Below are positions 1 to 11,887 of a stretch of 64,000 nt of DNA, piece by piece. The translations under genes were made by a program, and so were the position numbers. This DNA is from Podocnemis expansa (lineage: Eukaryota; Chordata; Testudines; Podocnemididae). The number at the start of each line of letters is the position of its first letter. Position 1 is the first letter of the stretch. The notes below the pieces were generated by a model. The model searched no databases. It was not told the origin of the DNA and saw only the letters and a program-made list of their open reading frames with translations. The stretch covers positions 18,162,320 through 18,226,319 of the forward strand of contig ML681998.1 of the NCBI GenBank assembly GCA_007922195.1. Reading direction: 5' to 3'.

Positions 1-655
1 TCTTCCTCTATTATTCAGGCTGGGTCTGTGATGCTACACAACTCAACCCATTTTAGCCCTTGGAGATAACTATATACACATTTGTTCTGTGCTAGCACCT
101 CTTGCTGCCTCACAGCTATCCTTCTGCATAAGATGCCTGGAGAGGCAGAGACTCAGTCAGAGGCTTTCAGACTTCCTCAATCATAGCTATTAATGCAAGA
201 TTAGAGCTCCACCTCCCCACACATTCAATGACACTTCAGAGCATTTGCTTGGACTCCATCCCCTCCAGCTATTTGGGGAAGCATCCACACTTCTGCCCAA
301 TCTGACCATCATATATCGACTCCCTGACATCCCAACAGGAGTGCATATGGGTTCTGACAACAGCTGCGGAGAATACAGTGAGAAGGATGAAGCTAGTATA
401 TGGAGGTGAAGAGAGATAGTCCCCCCCCCGACCACAATCAGTAGGACGGGAAGATAACCTCTATACTGCAAAATCAAATTAAAGACATTGGTCCTCTCTA
501 TCCTCTTTGATGGAATAGTAGGACAGAGTCAACCAGATCCACAGATTCCCACTCCATAAAATTAGCAAGGAGAAATGACACCAGGATCAGTGCTGTATGA
601 CTGCAGTTCTGGAAGGGGAGTTTAGAATTGTAAACCTCCTACTTACTCGAGGTAT
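1..655. other. non-coding stretch, nothing recognised
   Basis: I see no supported gene. Short open frames here have no recognisable domain. A run of nine C residues lies near 421-430. Confidence 0.5.
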
Positions 656-840
656 AATGCAATATGAATAGTTACAGCCCCTCCAATCCCAGAGCCACAG
701 ATTCCAAGGCTAGAAGGACCCACTGTGAACATTTAGTCTGACTTCCTGTATAACACAGGCCACAGAACTTCCCACAACCTAATTTGAGCAGATCATTTGG
801 AAAAACATCCAAGCCATCATTCCTTGATTTGTGATGAACA
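656..840 (-). repeat. CR1-type LINE 3' tail fragment
   Basis: The stretch reads, in antisense, as the short conserved 3' end of a CR1 LINE. It has the usual words 'agattccaaggc' and 'agaaggaccca', then a 'tagtctgactt' block, as in the other CR1 tails of this window (43.2 kb and 48.7 kb). Only the tail is present, so the copy is severely 5' truncated. The call is by pattern recognition and the outer end is approximate. Confidence 0.65.
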
Positions 841-3475
841 AGACACAAATGGGCCTGCTGTATCAGCTGTTCAGGAATCTCATGCCTTGTAAGATCCTGG
901 GCCTGAGAGAGGGCTTATTTACATATTGAATACCAAGAGTGGAAGATCAGAGCATCACTAGAAAGTTTTTGCTTGCTTCTGTCAAACATCTGAACAGTGT
1001 GCACAGATTCCATTTGAAATGTCCTCAGGTTCCTTCTGAACTAATTGATTTTCTAACTTCTGGTGTTGTAAACTGAATTTGTGATCTGCATTCTTTTGCC
1101 TTTCATATCACCACCACCAATCATCAAGTTCTACAACTGGAGCTTAGCTGACTGTCGATGGTACAGGAGGAGGAATAGAATCCAGTTCATTAGATAAAAC
1201 TTAAGTTAGCCGTAAGCTAGATAGAAGACATATAGGGCAGAAAGCTGTTACACAAGATGACATTTTTACATACAGAAGGCCAGTGTAAACCAGCATAAAT
1301 TTTTACATCAATTTAAACAAGATGAGAATCTGATACCACCTCCTTCCCCCTTTTTATACTATAACCACAGCTGAAAATTGTCATGGAAGTTCTTCATCTT
1401 TTAAATATCCACAATTCTGTTGTTTTTAAAAAGCAAACAGAAAACCTTCAATACTTATTTTAATGTAACATACCAAATCTGGCACCTTTAGCTTTGTATT
1501 TAAAAGGACTGTTTATGTTCCTATTGGCAACAAAGTAGATACAGAAAGAGAGACTGAGACAGAGCTCAGCAAATGTAGTCATGTTAACTTCTGCTCTTTT
1601 GACAAATAAAATGGACAAATTCCATGGGAAAAGACATTTTATTTTTCACACAGCTAAGAGGCAATACAAGCAATGGAGATTTTGAAATGAAAGCCATAAA
1701 AAAGTGGTTCACTTCCCATTCATGAGTGATGGGGTAGAGAAAGAATTATTGTTCAAGTCAAATCAGGTGGAAGATGGCTTCTGATGAATGCAGCATTGTA
1801 AGAAAATCCCCAAGCTCTCCATTTTTGCTATGAGCCATTAGCACCAGTAATTTCCGTTCTCAAGGAACAAGAATGATTCACTTCTCAAGAAGCAGTCATT
1901 TGGAATGGTCAGATAACTCCAAAGGCTGTAATCAAAATTTTCTATGAAGTGGCCTTTTTGAGCAGTGAAAAGACCCAGCAAATATAAAGTTTATACTATG
2001 AGCAACAGCACCTAGTATTAACTCTTAAGATAAAGTTCTTGAAAACATGTTATAGGAGAATCGTAGAGAGCTCCAGAAACTCCAGCAGCCCTATAAACTG
2101 TTTTGACATAATGTCTTATAAAGGGGGTTATTTGGTAAACAAGACTAATTCTAGCATTTTGTCATCATCTACCTTGAAGGCTGTTCTAATTGATTTATGT
2201 GAAAAAAAAAAAACCTGGACAAATTAAGATCCGCACAATAGCCAAAATATTTACAGGTTTTGTCTTGCACCTGGCTGTGTTATAGTAAGCACAGTTCAAA
2301 AGTTAGCATATTTGAATGGCACAATTCAGCATTTCTGCCTTGAAGCAAAGAACCAGGTTAAAAAGCACAGGGGTTTCTTTAGAGTCATGCAGAACAGGTT
2401 AGAGCACACTCTCAAATGTAAGCTCCCTCTTTCATCCTAATAGTCTTGTAGAACATACTTCATTCTTCATGTTTTTATGTATGTGGTTTATTTGTTTTGG
2501 TGAATTTAGCCTATAGACCATAGTGTAGTTACAGGGATGAATTTGGATCTAGTTCCTAATATGTAAATAGTGAGTTTTTTTATTAGCTGAATTATGTTCC
2601 TCAGCAATGTTTCCAAAATATCTCACCAATCATTTTAATTCCAGCCCTGTAGCTGAGACTTGTACTGAGGTATGAAAACACAAACTCTTAACCGCACATC
2701 ACTAGGTACCAAATCCTGTCCCCACACCTAGGCAAGAAAATGGGGCAGATATGCTGCAGAAACTTGAAAGAAGGAACAGGTCTGGGGGGCTTCTGCCCAT
2801 AATGCTCTGCTCCATAGTGGTCTCTGCTCCCTAGCATATGTGTTTTTTTGCAGAATATGACAGGTAAGGGACAGTATATTCATGAGTATGCAAATACTCT
2901 ATTCCTTCTGCCCCACAGCAAACTGCCTGGCTTCTACAGCTCTGATGCTGCAATGACATCTTAGTAAAGGCTCTGTTATTGCTCTGCTTCCAGGGGAGTG
3001 AGAATTCTTTCCTCCCAGTCCCACCTCCTGGAGAAGATCACTGCAGAGCCCTGCCACTAGGGCTGTGCAATGGGCCCTGGAGGAGTAGCAGCTGTGCGGA
3101 ACTGGAGAGCACTCTTCCATGAATGCTCCACTGCTGCTAACGGTAGTACCAGGACATGCTTTTAATATTTAGAACAGATGAACAACAGTACAAATTGCTG
3201 GGAAAAATGCCATAGTCTATTAGTGACAATCAGTAAATCCTACAGCATTATCCAAAATGTTTAATCTATTGTTAAATTTGGATGTCCTTCGGGGTAATAT
3301 ATGCAAGGTACACTATCTAATTAATAACTCAGATTGTGTTACAAGGAGTTTCAGGTACCACACTTGTCCCTGAGTCCTCCTGCCAATATTTTTGTGTTTT
3401 TTCCATCCCATTTCCAATTTCTAAATAGTTTTTCCTCCAGCTATGTGGAAGACCAATTAAAGGAAGGGAAACTAG
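841..3475. other. AT-rich DNA without recognised genes
   Basis: No open frame here shows a known domain, and the longest are under 100 codons. I see no clear transposon termini. A homopolymer A run lies near 2202-2213. Confidence 0.45.
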
Positions 3476-3477
3476 GA

Positions 3478-3590
3478 CCCTGATCCTTCAGTCACCTAAA
3501 GCACATGGATAAACGTATTCCCATGGGGACTTCTCACACAAGTAAAGTTAAACCGGTACTTAAGTGTTTGGAGGATCAGAATCTCACTGA
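3478..3590. repeat. fold-back repeat of the 'ctgatcctt...ggatcag' type
   Basis: The ends are inverted: 'ctgatccttcag' at the left and 'tggaggatcagaa' at the right. The words 'gcacatgg', 'cccatggggac' and 'agtaaagttaa' lie between them. Degraded relatives of the same pattern occur at about 8130-8215, 24245-24345 and 63735-63800. It looks like an old palindromic MITE common in sauropsid DNA; I do not assign a family name. Confidence 0.5.
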
Positions 3591-3599
3591 CAGAACAGT

Positions 3600-4015
3600 G
3601 GAAATCAGCTATACATAAAATGCAATCAAGTATACCAAAGAAAGAAAGAAAACATTCATTCTTTTCTGAAATCTCCTTCAGTTACAATGATCTCAGCTGC
3701 TGTTTGCAACAAGAGCTGGTTAAAACAAATGAAAAAAAACGCTCAGAATATTTTAGATCCCCAGTTTTGAATAGGAATATTTTTTGTTTATGCAAAGTTT
3801 ATGTAATTTTTTAAAAATCACAACTTCTGGGTTGCAAGCATTTTTATTTTGAAAATGTTAAGTTTTTGCTTTGTCTTTCTCTTCCACCCTTCCTTGAGTT
3901 CTACTCCCTTTTTCTATTTTACCACTGAAAAAAGGGAGGAAAAAATAAGGGAAAATAAACCCCTAAACAAAAACAAGAATATCTAAACCAAAAAACAATC
4001 CACATTCATCAAATG
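3600..4015. other. AT-rich DNA, nothing recognised
   Basis: The stretch holds A- and T-rich runs and one open frame of 64 codons without a recognisable domain. Confidence 0.4.
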
Positions 4016-4019
4016 TACC

Positions 4020-5145
4020 ATGGTATTCAGACCCTACATGCTATTCTAAAGGCTTTGTACAAAATATACCTTATGAGGTATCATGTGAAAACTAATAACT
4101 TACCAGCCAATGATACCATGGTGAAATATGTGTAGCAATATTATATGTAGTAAACATAAGCTGAAGTTATGACTCTAATGTGTTAACTAGACAAGTTTTT
4201 TTTTGGGGGGGGGGGGATTTCTCTCTCAAAGGCAAAGAATAAGCTGACCTATCTAGCCACATGCCATCAAAAGTTGATTGGCAGTCAATGGTCAAGTGGC
4301 CATTCTTAGGCAACAAGGGGAGTGGTGGTGTTAGGAATAGATGAACCTGCCTTTTAACAAAGAACACATACCCTTTCTCCACAAGACTCTGTGTCTCCAT
4401 CCTCACAGTGGGAAGGAACTTTATCTGGGGGTAATCCTCAAGAAAATGAATTTCTAAGAGTGACCAAACTATAAAAGTGAGGGCCAAAACACTATTCTTT
4501 CTTTCGCTTCCATTCACCTAAGGCAACAAAAGAACAAAACTTTAGACTTTGTGAGGGGTTCTGAAAATTTGGGGGAACACCTGGTAAGGATATTATCATG
4601 AACAAAATCTAGTTTAAATTTTAGTAAATAGAAAGTTTCTCTCTATTTCTCAGTGACCATTTCTGACTTGTACTCACTTGAGATCTCTTTGCAGTCAAAT
4701 AAACTTGTTTTATTCTTCAGTGAAAACTAACTCGGCATTATGTTTAAACTGAACTCTTTGAGTAACTTCAGTTAAAGCAGCAAGCTGTTGAACACTGATT
4801 GATCCCATACTAGGCTAACAGGCCTCATATATCTGAACTGTCCAGGAGAGGACTAGACAATGCCAAACATACTTTTCTGGGAAAATCTGAGACTATGAAT
4901 GTGTTGGAGTCACTCTGCAAGTGCTAGGTAAAGCTGGTGGAAGCCAGAGTGTGACTGGAGTGTTTCTAGAAGGCCAGAACTATGCACAGACACAGAGTGT
5001 GACGTGCACACTATTTGGCTGTGTTGGTGAGGGGCTGAGGCTGGGAGCTACAGCAGCAAAGCACTGTGAGGCACTTATGGTTGCAGGGCAGGTGGCAACA
5101 CAACCACTTGCTGGTCTGGGTTGCACAATTAGAATGTGACATCCT
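4020..5145 (+). repeat. possible old LTR-type repeat
   Basis: The stretch has LTR-like features. A 'gaggtatcatgtgaaaac' block lies near 4075, and a CTATAAAAGTG box lies on the other strand near 4470. An AATAAA signal lies in 'gtcaaataaacttgtt' near 4696, followed by a T-rich segment. No flanking duplication or internal coding region was identified. It resembles reptile LTR repeats only by general pattern and could be unrelated unique DNA. A T8-G10 homopolymer junction lies at about 4197-4216. Confidence 0.25.
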
Positions 5146-5149
5146 CCCA

Positions 5150-7104
5150 AATATATATATTAGGTTCACATTTTCATACATGGGTTTGATTTTAAGGTGG
5201 ATGATGACAAAAAAACTCTCAGCTCAACTAAAAAGTCTCACTTCAACTCTCTACTTATAAAAAAGGGTATATGGAACAGAACTGGAAATTTTCTGAAGCT
5301 GTTGTCCATTCTAGTACAGCTGATCTCATTCAAATAGATGCCATTAGTTAATATTGTAATAACTGATTAATATTTGGCATTTTTCTCTTTTGTTTTTTTG
5401 GAGTTTTTTTGCCAGTATTAAGACCTTTCATATCAGCAACCCTTAATATCATTGTTACATAAACTGGCTTACGAGTAGTCTGTTTTAATTTTGAAAAAAT
5501 AAGTTGATAGCATATTTGCCATTATGTTTCATTGTCTGCATTCAGAAAGCAGTCTGCTGCATTATTTTTTCCCCTCTTGGAATATTTTTTGATTCTGGCA
5601 CAATACTTTCCATTACTCTGAAACACTTAAAGGCAGCTTAGCTTTTGGCAATGAGAACTGTTTCCCTTTGTAACTGACTGTAATATTTTGCAACCCGTTC
5701 ACGGGTGGCCAGTTGTAGCATATTTCTGCACCCTTAATGGTAAAAATAAGATACAGAAGCCACCTCAAAGAGATAAGGCCCCAGTACAAACCATGAAAAG
5801 CTAATCACAGGATTCACACCATTTGTTTTAAAATGTTGTCCGATTTCGGTGCCTTGGTAAATGTTAAGAAATAGAGCTGTTAATAAGAGTTCATTCTCAT
5901 ACAAATAGAAATGTCTCCAAGACAAATATTGAGTGTACCTGACACAAACATCCTTGTACAGCTGATGACGTGGCTCTTCCTTGTGACACAGGAAACTGAT
6001 ATAGAGTATCTGGAGTACCAACTGTGAACAATGTTTCATTTTTTTTGTGTGCAACATTGGGCCCCATTGTCTGAAATCTGGCTCTTGCATTAGCACATGG
6101 GCAAGCATTTCTGTCAATTCTCTCTACATGGTTCTTTGCTTTTTAGAATTACCATAATAGAAATATGTAGTGTGTAAAAATCAGGGGGGCCTCCAGACTG
6201 AGGTTATGGGTTAATTGTCCATATGCTGCTGACTCTCTCCCTTCCTTCACCATTCTCAATCATTGCCCCACGGCATTATTTAGCTAAAAAAAAAATCCAT
6301 ATTGAATTTAGACACATTAAACAACTATGTCCTCTCCCTGCTGAGACTGAATATGACATCTCTGTATCTTGCCTACGAATCACTGTTGAACTCACCAGCA
6401 GCAGATAATTTGTGCTTCACATGGCTGAGTGGATAAACTCCAACTGTCAGATTAAATTGCCAGACTTAGTTGTTTGCTTGCCCTTTTAGTACAGGACAAG
6501 CACAATTCAGACCAGAATAAAAAGAAGGTGCTGTCATCGTTTCACTCCTGGCATGGGAATATGTTGTTCTAACACACCTTGTTATGCTGCATTTCTGACA
6601 GATGCTTCATTAGCTTTTTCCTCCAATGATAGTAGAGAAAAGTCTTATAGCATTAGTATTAGTAGAAGACACAACATTAAAGCATCTGTTTTCTGACTTA
6701 GCCCAAACTTCTTTTCCTGTTCCTTGGTAATATGCTCTTTTACCATTTCCGTTCCCTCAGTTCTCAAAAAGTAACCAGTTGAATATGAAAAATTCACTAA
6801 ACAAAAGCTAAAGTTTCTTCTAAAATGCACTGTAGGAGTAAGTTCCATGGAGCTGCTCCTGTTGTCCTGACACAGGCAAAACTCCCATTGACTTGAGTAG
6901 AAGATAAGAACTGCAGGATCTGGTCAGTATGAACAGATGAAAATAGGTACTTTTTTTTTTTTTGGACAACTATGTTTCTATTATTATGCTTTTACAACAT
7001 TTACAGTTCTAAATCTGTAAGAGTCTCAATTGCCATGGAGCAAAAACTTTAACTCATCCTCTAAACTTGTACACCCATTTTTTCACATCCTTCAGAACAC
7101 GATG
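5150..7104. other. AT-rich DNA without recognised genes
   Basis: Several open frames of 60-127 codons occur but none shows a domain, and composition is uniform. The piece at 6868-6915 ('actcccattgacttgagtag' then 'gcaggatctgg') resembles the palindromic repeat at 3478. A T run lies at about 6951-6964. Confidence 0.4.
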
Positions 7105-7690
7105 TCTATACTGTGAAACAAGTAGGGAGTCCTGTGGCACTTGAAGATTAACAAAGTTATTGCATGAGCTTTTGTGGAAGAAAAAAGCATTTGAGGAAGT
7201 GAGATTTTTCTCTCATGAAAGCTCATGCAGTAAATAAATGTGTTAGTCTTTAAGGCTATGTCTCCACTGCCAGCTTAGTCCAGACTAATTTGGCCCATGG
7301 CCACACAGTAGGCTTTCGCTAGTCTTAACTAAGAAATTTCTTAGTTTGGACTAGGCAAAACTTAGTACAAACTACCTTTGTTTGAACAAAGCATGGGCAA
7401 TACACAAAATAATGGCTAGTTTGAACTTAAAAAGCCATTAGTTTGAACTAGCTGTGTCTTCTAGTTCGAACTAAAAAAGTTAGTTCGAACTAGAATGTGC
7501 AGCTAGTTCAAACTAAAAAGCTCCAGTTAGTCTGAACTAGCCCAAGGTTAGTTCAGCCTAACCTTGGACTTTTTTAGTTCGGACTAGCAGGTCCGAACTA
7601 AAAAAGGAGATGTAGACGTGGCCTAAGTGCCACAGGACTCCTTGCTTGTTTTGCTGAACTAGATTAACAAGGCTGCCCCTTTGGAACTAT
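7105..7690. repeat. fold-back repeat (copy 1), interrupted by a MITE
   Basis: The left arm contains 'gtcctgtggcacttgaag' and the right arm 'gtgccacaggactcc'; the arms are inverted copies of each other. The centre carries 'catgagctt...gaaagctcatg'. The right arm continues through 'tgttttgctgaacta'. Related copies lie at 30228-30290, 31799-31965 and 42592-42680. In this copy the right arm is split by the element at 7254-7623. The symmetric structure suggests a fold-back DNA element; I do not recognise a published name. Confidence 0.6.
7254..7623. mobile_element. TTCGAA-rich MITE with TAA target duplication
   Basis: This is a 370-bp non-autonomous DNA element. Its termini are inverted: 'ggctatgtctccact' at the left and 'gatgtagacgtggcc' at the right. 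It is flanked by TAA on both sides. Removing it together with one TAA restores the continuous right arm of the host fold-back repeat. The interior is built from variants of the palindrome TAGTTCGAACTA, two of them exact and others with CpG-decay forms (tttgaa, ttcaaa). A 3-bp TAA duplication fits a PIF/Harbinger-type transposase, which is an inference. No coding capacity is present. Confidence 0.75.
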
Positions 7691-7699
7691 ACTGTGAAT

Positions 7700-8476
7700 G
7701 TATTTCACCTGCACAGGTTCAAGCAGAAAGGCTGCCCTCCTAGTAGAGCCTACAAACCTTGCATCATCTTGATATGGAGACATATAGATAAGTAAACACC
7801 ATATTAGTAACAACTACTATATCTGCTAAAACTGCATGGGGAAAGCAAACATTGCTCCAGAAAGAGAGAAAATAATTTGCCTCTTTTCCTCTCCCTCCAC
7901 CTCTGGAAAAAAAGTAAGGTGATAATTAGGACTATGATGATCTCCTCCCACACTTTGCCAAAATCTTTGACATTAATCACAATTTAGATTGCATAAATAT
8001 ACAGATCTGCATGACGGATCTGAAGGGAGATATTTTTGTGCCTGTTTTTAAGATCTATTCCCTAAAAAAGAAATAAAATTATGATTTGTTTGCTTTATGT
8101 GCCAATTTATAGGGAGAGATAGACGCAATGCAACTCTCCAATCCTGCAAACACTAATGCACATGCTTAGTTTTCCCTGAATAGTTGATTGATTTCAATGC
8201 CTTAGGGGCTCTAAGTGCTCATTGTTATGCACAGAGAAGCCTATGGAAGTCTTTCTATTTGCTTCAGTGGGGCTTAGATCTTGTCAAAAGTAAATGAAAG
8301 CCACTGGCAGCAACAAGTGGATTTACACTGATTTTAATATACCAGTCACATATCTAGTGTATGTGCATAGTTACTGCTCTTTTACCTGAACTTAACTGGG
8401 AGCTGAAATCTATATCCTACATGGATTGACAGGGGGTCTGATAGTGTTAAATACCTGTGTCCTTTTTAAGAACACC
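7700..8476. other. non-coding, with one degraded repeat
   Basis: No coding region was seen. About 8130-8215 holds a decayed copy of the palindromic repeat seen at 3478 ('caatcctgcaaacact', 'gcacatgctta'). The bases 8469-8476 are the probable target duplication of the next element. Confidence 0.4.
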
Positions 8477-9616
8477 TAGTGGTTAAAGTATAATTTGGCA
8501 GACCCCGGAACCCTCCTAATCTCCGTGTCCCCTTCATACCTGTGTGGGCCCCAGCCCAGCTGGGCATTTGCAACCACTTCTCAGTACCACATGCATTGGT
8601 TATCACTTTGCTCCACACACACACCCCTCTGCCCACCTACCCTGCTCCACACAACCCCCTGCAGCATCCCATGTCCCCCAGCACAGTCTCTCAACCCTGC
8701 CAATCCTGCAGGGTCTGGGCCCCAGAACACCCCTTGCACATAAGGGTGGATGGAGAAGCCCACTGAGACCTCTGACATAGGCTTTCAGCACCTGGCCTTC
8801 TTTGGAGCAGAAGCCCTGCTGTTTTAGGGCTGTCGAAACAGTCACCTTCATCAGTGCACCCAGAATTGAACCAGAAATCCCTGCAGAGCTAAAAAGCATG
8901 TGTGGCTACAGTTTGAGTTAAAGACTCAGTAACTGAGTGGGTTATAGATTACTCCGTATGCCTAATCTGCAGCAGAGATGCATGTAACATATTGGGAGTT
9001 GGATGTCTGCAGCCTCGCACACATGGGCACTGTTTTCCTCCAATAAATCAGGCAGCTCCATGCCCCCCCGCTCCGGGATTTCCTAAGCTCCCCAGGGCCC
9101 CCTGGAGTTCCCAACACCCCCCCCCAGTTGTCAGCTAGTAACAGTGTTATATCAATTTAGTGTGCCCCCCACCAACACCCACCCCCAATCAAGTCCTGGG
9201 GAAGCTGCTGCCCTGATCCCAGAGGCCAGAGTTCCCTCCCACCCTGAAAGACCAGCAGCAAGGGCCATCCCCATCCCCAGGGGAGCACTCTGGGGTGCAG
9301 CAGCTCCATCTACAACTCGGGGGGGCCCCTGCCATACCGCTTCCTCCAGCCCCACCATGGGGCTTCCCTGGGTTGAGCTGGGCATATCTACTTGTCCCTG
9401 CTCCGCCACAGGCTCCTCTTGCTTTAAGCGTGTATCTGAGCATGCTCAGGGTGGAAGATTTAAAAACTCCCAGTCTGCCACAGCTTCCTGTTGGCTGGCC
9501 TACAGGAGAATGTACAGGAATGCAGCATTCCACCCCATTTTTCTATTTTTAGGGGCCCCAGAATGCTGGCCCATAAATGGGCCCCAGAACAGTGTTCCCC
9601 CTTATTTTAACCACTG
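8477..9616 (-). mobile_element. GC-rich hAT-like element, copy 1 (reverse orientation)
   Basis: The left end 'tagtggttaaagtataattt' and the right end 'cttattttaaccactg' are inverted repeats. They match, in reverse, the termini of the copy at 30310-30981. The flanking octamers agaacacc and acaatacc agree at 6 of 8 bases, as expected for an old 8-bp hAT duplication. The inside is C-rich, with 'ggggccccagaatgctggcc' near the right end. Its open frames, up to 157 codons, are low-complexity and overlap on both strands, so I do not call a gene. A block at about 9430-9475 is shared in inverse orientation with the element at 59949-60904. Confidence 0.65.
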
Positions 9617-9624
9617 ACAATACC

Positions 9625-11510
9625 ATTCTGTCAATCACAATGAATATCCTTCATCTCCCAAATGCCAGTGAAAACTATCATTTATCTACATTCTCCACAA
9701 GCAGAAAAGTGCATGCCACAGAGCTGTGATAGATTACAGCAACAGAACCATGCAAAACTGAAAATGCAGAACAAATGATCAGCTGCCATTGTAACCAGGT
9801 TAGGAATCACTGCGTGGAGTGCCACAATCCATGCGAATGGACAAGGAATGAGGATACCAGAGTTCTGTTTGCAGGCTTACACTGACTTGCTTTGTGACAC
9901 TTCAGAGTCACTTAGCACACAAATTTCCATATCTGGTGCCTGAAATTACTCCTTGTGTTGTCCCTTTGCACAGGGGAGAATTTCATCCAAAGACGCTAAG
10001 AACTGCATGATGGTAATGTAGACAGTGGCATTAACATCATAAAAGGATGTGGGGGGAAGACAAATGAGCTGTGTGTCCTTGCCCTTCCTCAACACTTACC
10101 AGTGGGGCTGAGCCCACAGAAGCTGAACCTTGCTGTGCCCTTTCACAGAACGTATCAAAGGCTCTCTGGCTTACATCTTTCTAGTACTCTTTGAGGCAAT
10201 TTATCTGCCTCCCACACAGTGCCCCATGGACATCAACTGAGGTGTTGCGCTTCCACACACAACCTATGGTTTACAGCCATAATCTTCTTTTCCCTATTTA
10301 AATTGTGAAACTTTGCCTTTAACCAGGAGCTATGTAGGCCCTGGAAGAGACCCAGGGCCTGGGCCCTGGCGGGGCACCTCCCTAGGGCCCAGATTGAGCC
10401 CCTGCAGCGGGTGGCCTGACCCCAGCTGGGGCTGGGGAAAACAGCTGTCACCAAGGGTGGCCTGGCCCCAGCTGCAGCCATAGGCAGCTTGGCCCCAGAC
10501 CCAGGGCCCTGGTGCTAGGACTAGGGGCTTAAGCCCCCTATGCCCAGCGCCAGTGACACCACTGCTTTTAATAACATATTGATGTCTTTAAGAATGTATT
10601 TCGATTCCTTAGATCTACAGTCCATCATAAATTCATTCAAGAGAGAACAGTTCAAATATTGAACTTTTCTTATGTATGTACAGCATGCCTCTTGAATAGT
10701 TCCTCTTTTGTTTACCAAATTCTACTTCTGTTCTGGAAAAGGTATGAAAACACAAGTTCATAAAAGGAAAGATAGGTAAATTGCACTCTTTAGTATTCTG
10801 CAGTGCAACATTTCAGAAAATAGGCAATGCAGCAATACAGCGGTAGAAAACAAGACTGGAATCCCCCACTGGAAATCTACATTGGAAAATGAATTCAGTG
10901 AGAGAGAGAGAGAGAGAGAGTTTGGTATTGCAACAATAAGTTTGGAACAAGGAGACCACATAAAATAGACAGGCTGAAGGTATAGAGTAAACAGTATCCA
11001 AATAGCACAGACAGCAAAATGAGTCAGTGACACCCTGGACACTGCCAAGCAAGCAGGAAATCTTATACAGCTATTTATAGTACAAGATGCTGCTTAACAG
11101 GAAAGAAAAAAAGGCTGTACTCATATTTATGCATTATATTTGATTTTAGTAATGGCCAGATAAACAGAGAAGCAATGAAAAACAAAGATCCATGCTGAAG
11201 ACATACTAAGGGAAAACAATCAAAAACAGTCTTTATGATCAATGAGGACAATTGTTTTTCATTATTATCAACATGTATTTCTGGCAGTGAGAGGGAACAA
11301 ACTAAATGGAAAATCTGATCACCTTTTTGCTCCAAGTGCCAAAGCAAACTCACCACTATCTGGTTTTAAAAAACAACTGAAAAAAAATTGTTCTTTGGCA
11401 TTAGAATCAAGTGTGGCCAATAAAACTGAAACACTTTAAAAAAAGCTAACCTAGCCATCTGTTTAGAATAACAAGAGTTTGGCTTTACAATTTGCCCATC
11501 TACAATAAAC
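9625..11510. other. non-coding interval with GC-rich patch
   Basis: No gene is supported. The patch at about 10320-10555 is strongly GC-rich and carries several partly palindromic 'gggccctgg' words; it looks like part of another GC-rich repeat. A dinucleotide AG run lies at 10899-10920. The rest is AT-rich with short open frames that lack domains. Confidence 0.4.
10899..10920. repeat. (AG)n microsatellite
   Basis: Eleven AG units are uninterrupted. Confidence 0.9.
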
Positions 11511-11514
11511 AGTG

Positions 11515-11707
11515 GGTTACTTACTGGTAATCGTTCCTCTTCGAGATGGGCTGCTCACATACATTCAGTTACAGGTGTATATGTGCCACAGCACACAGTA
11601 GCTTGGAAAGTCTTTAGCCTTAGCCTGTCAGGTCAGGGCACATGGCCAATGCCCCCTCTGCGCCACTACCGTGGCTATATAGGTGACCGTGACCCTGACC
11701 CTCCCAG
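11515..11707. repeat. DIRS terminal inverted repeat (element 3' end)
   Basis: The block containing 'agcttggaaagtctttagcc' and 'tcagggcacatggccaat' is the reverse complement of 17030-17200, with few mismatches. Bases 11515-11566 are in addition complementary to the first half of the internal complementary region. Confidence 0.9.
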
Positions 11708-11757
11708 TCTCCTCTTTTTTTGCCATCTCCAGTTAGCAGGGACAGTGGGAGGGATCT

Positions 11758-11854
11758 GAATGTATGTAAGCAGCCCATCTTGAAGAAGGACTGTTATTGG
11801 TAAGTAACCTGCCATTCTTCTTTGAGCGCTGCTCACGTCACTCAGTTACAGGTG
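11758..11854. repeat. DIRS internal complementary region
   Basis: This segment has two abutting parts. Bases 11758-11809 are the reverse complement of the left terminus 11515-11566. Bases 11817-11854 are the reverse complement of the right terminus 17160-17197. A segment that matches both ends joined together is the hallmark of DIRS; in the accepted model it templates completion and circular joining of the two termini. Its place between the recombinase gene and the nearer terminal repeat is canonical. Confidence 0.88.
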
Positions 11855-11887
11855 ACTGCTAGCCATACCCAAGGATGATGGGAAGAG

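Noticed and set aside
5734..6117. 127-codon minus-strand frame as a possible host exon
   Set aside because: I could not recognise any protein family in it, and it lacks a convincing splice or start context.
9144..9617. 157-codon open frame in the GC-rich element
   Set aside because: It overlaps frames on the opposite strand, runs to the terminus of a non-autonomous element, and shows no known domain.
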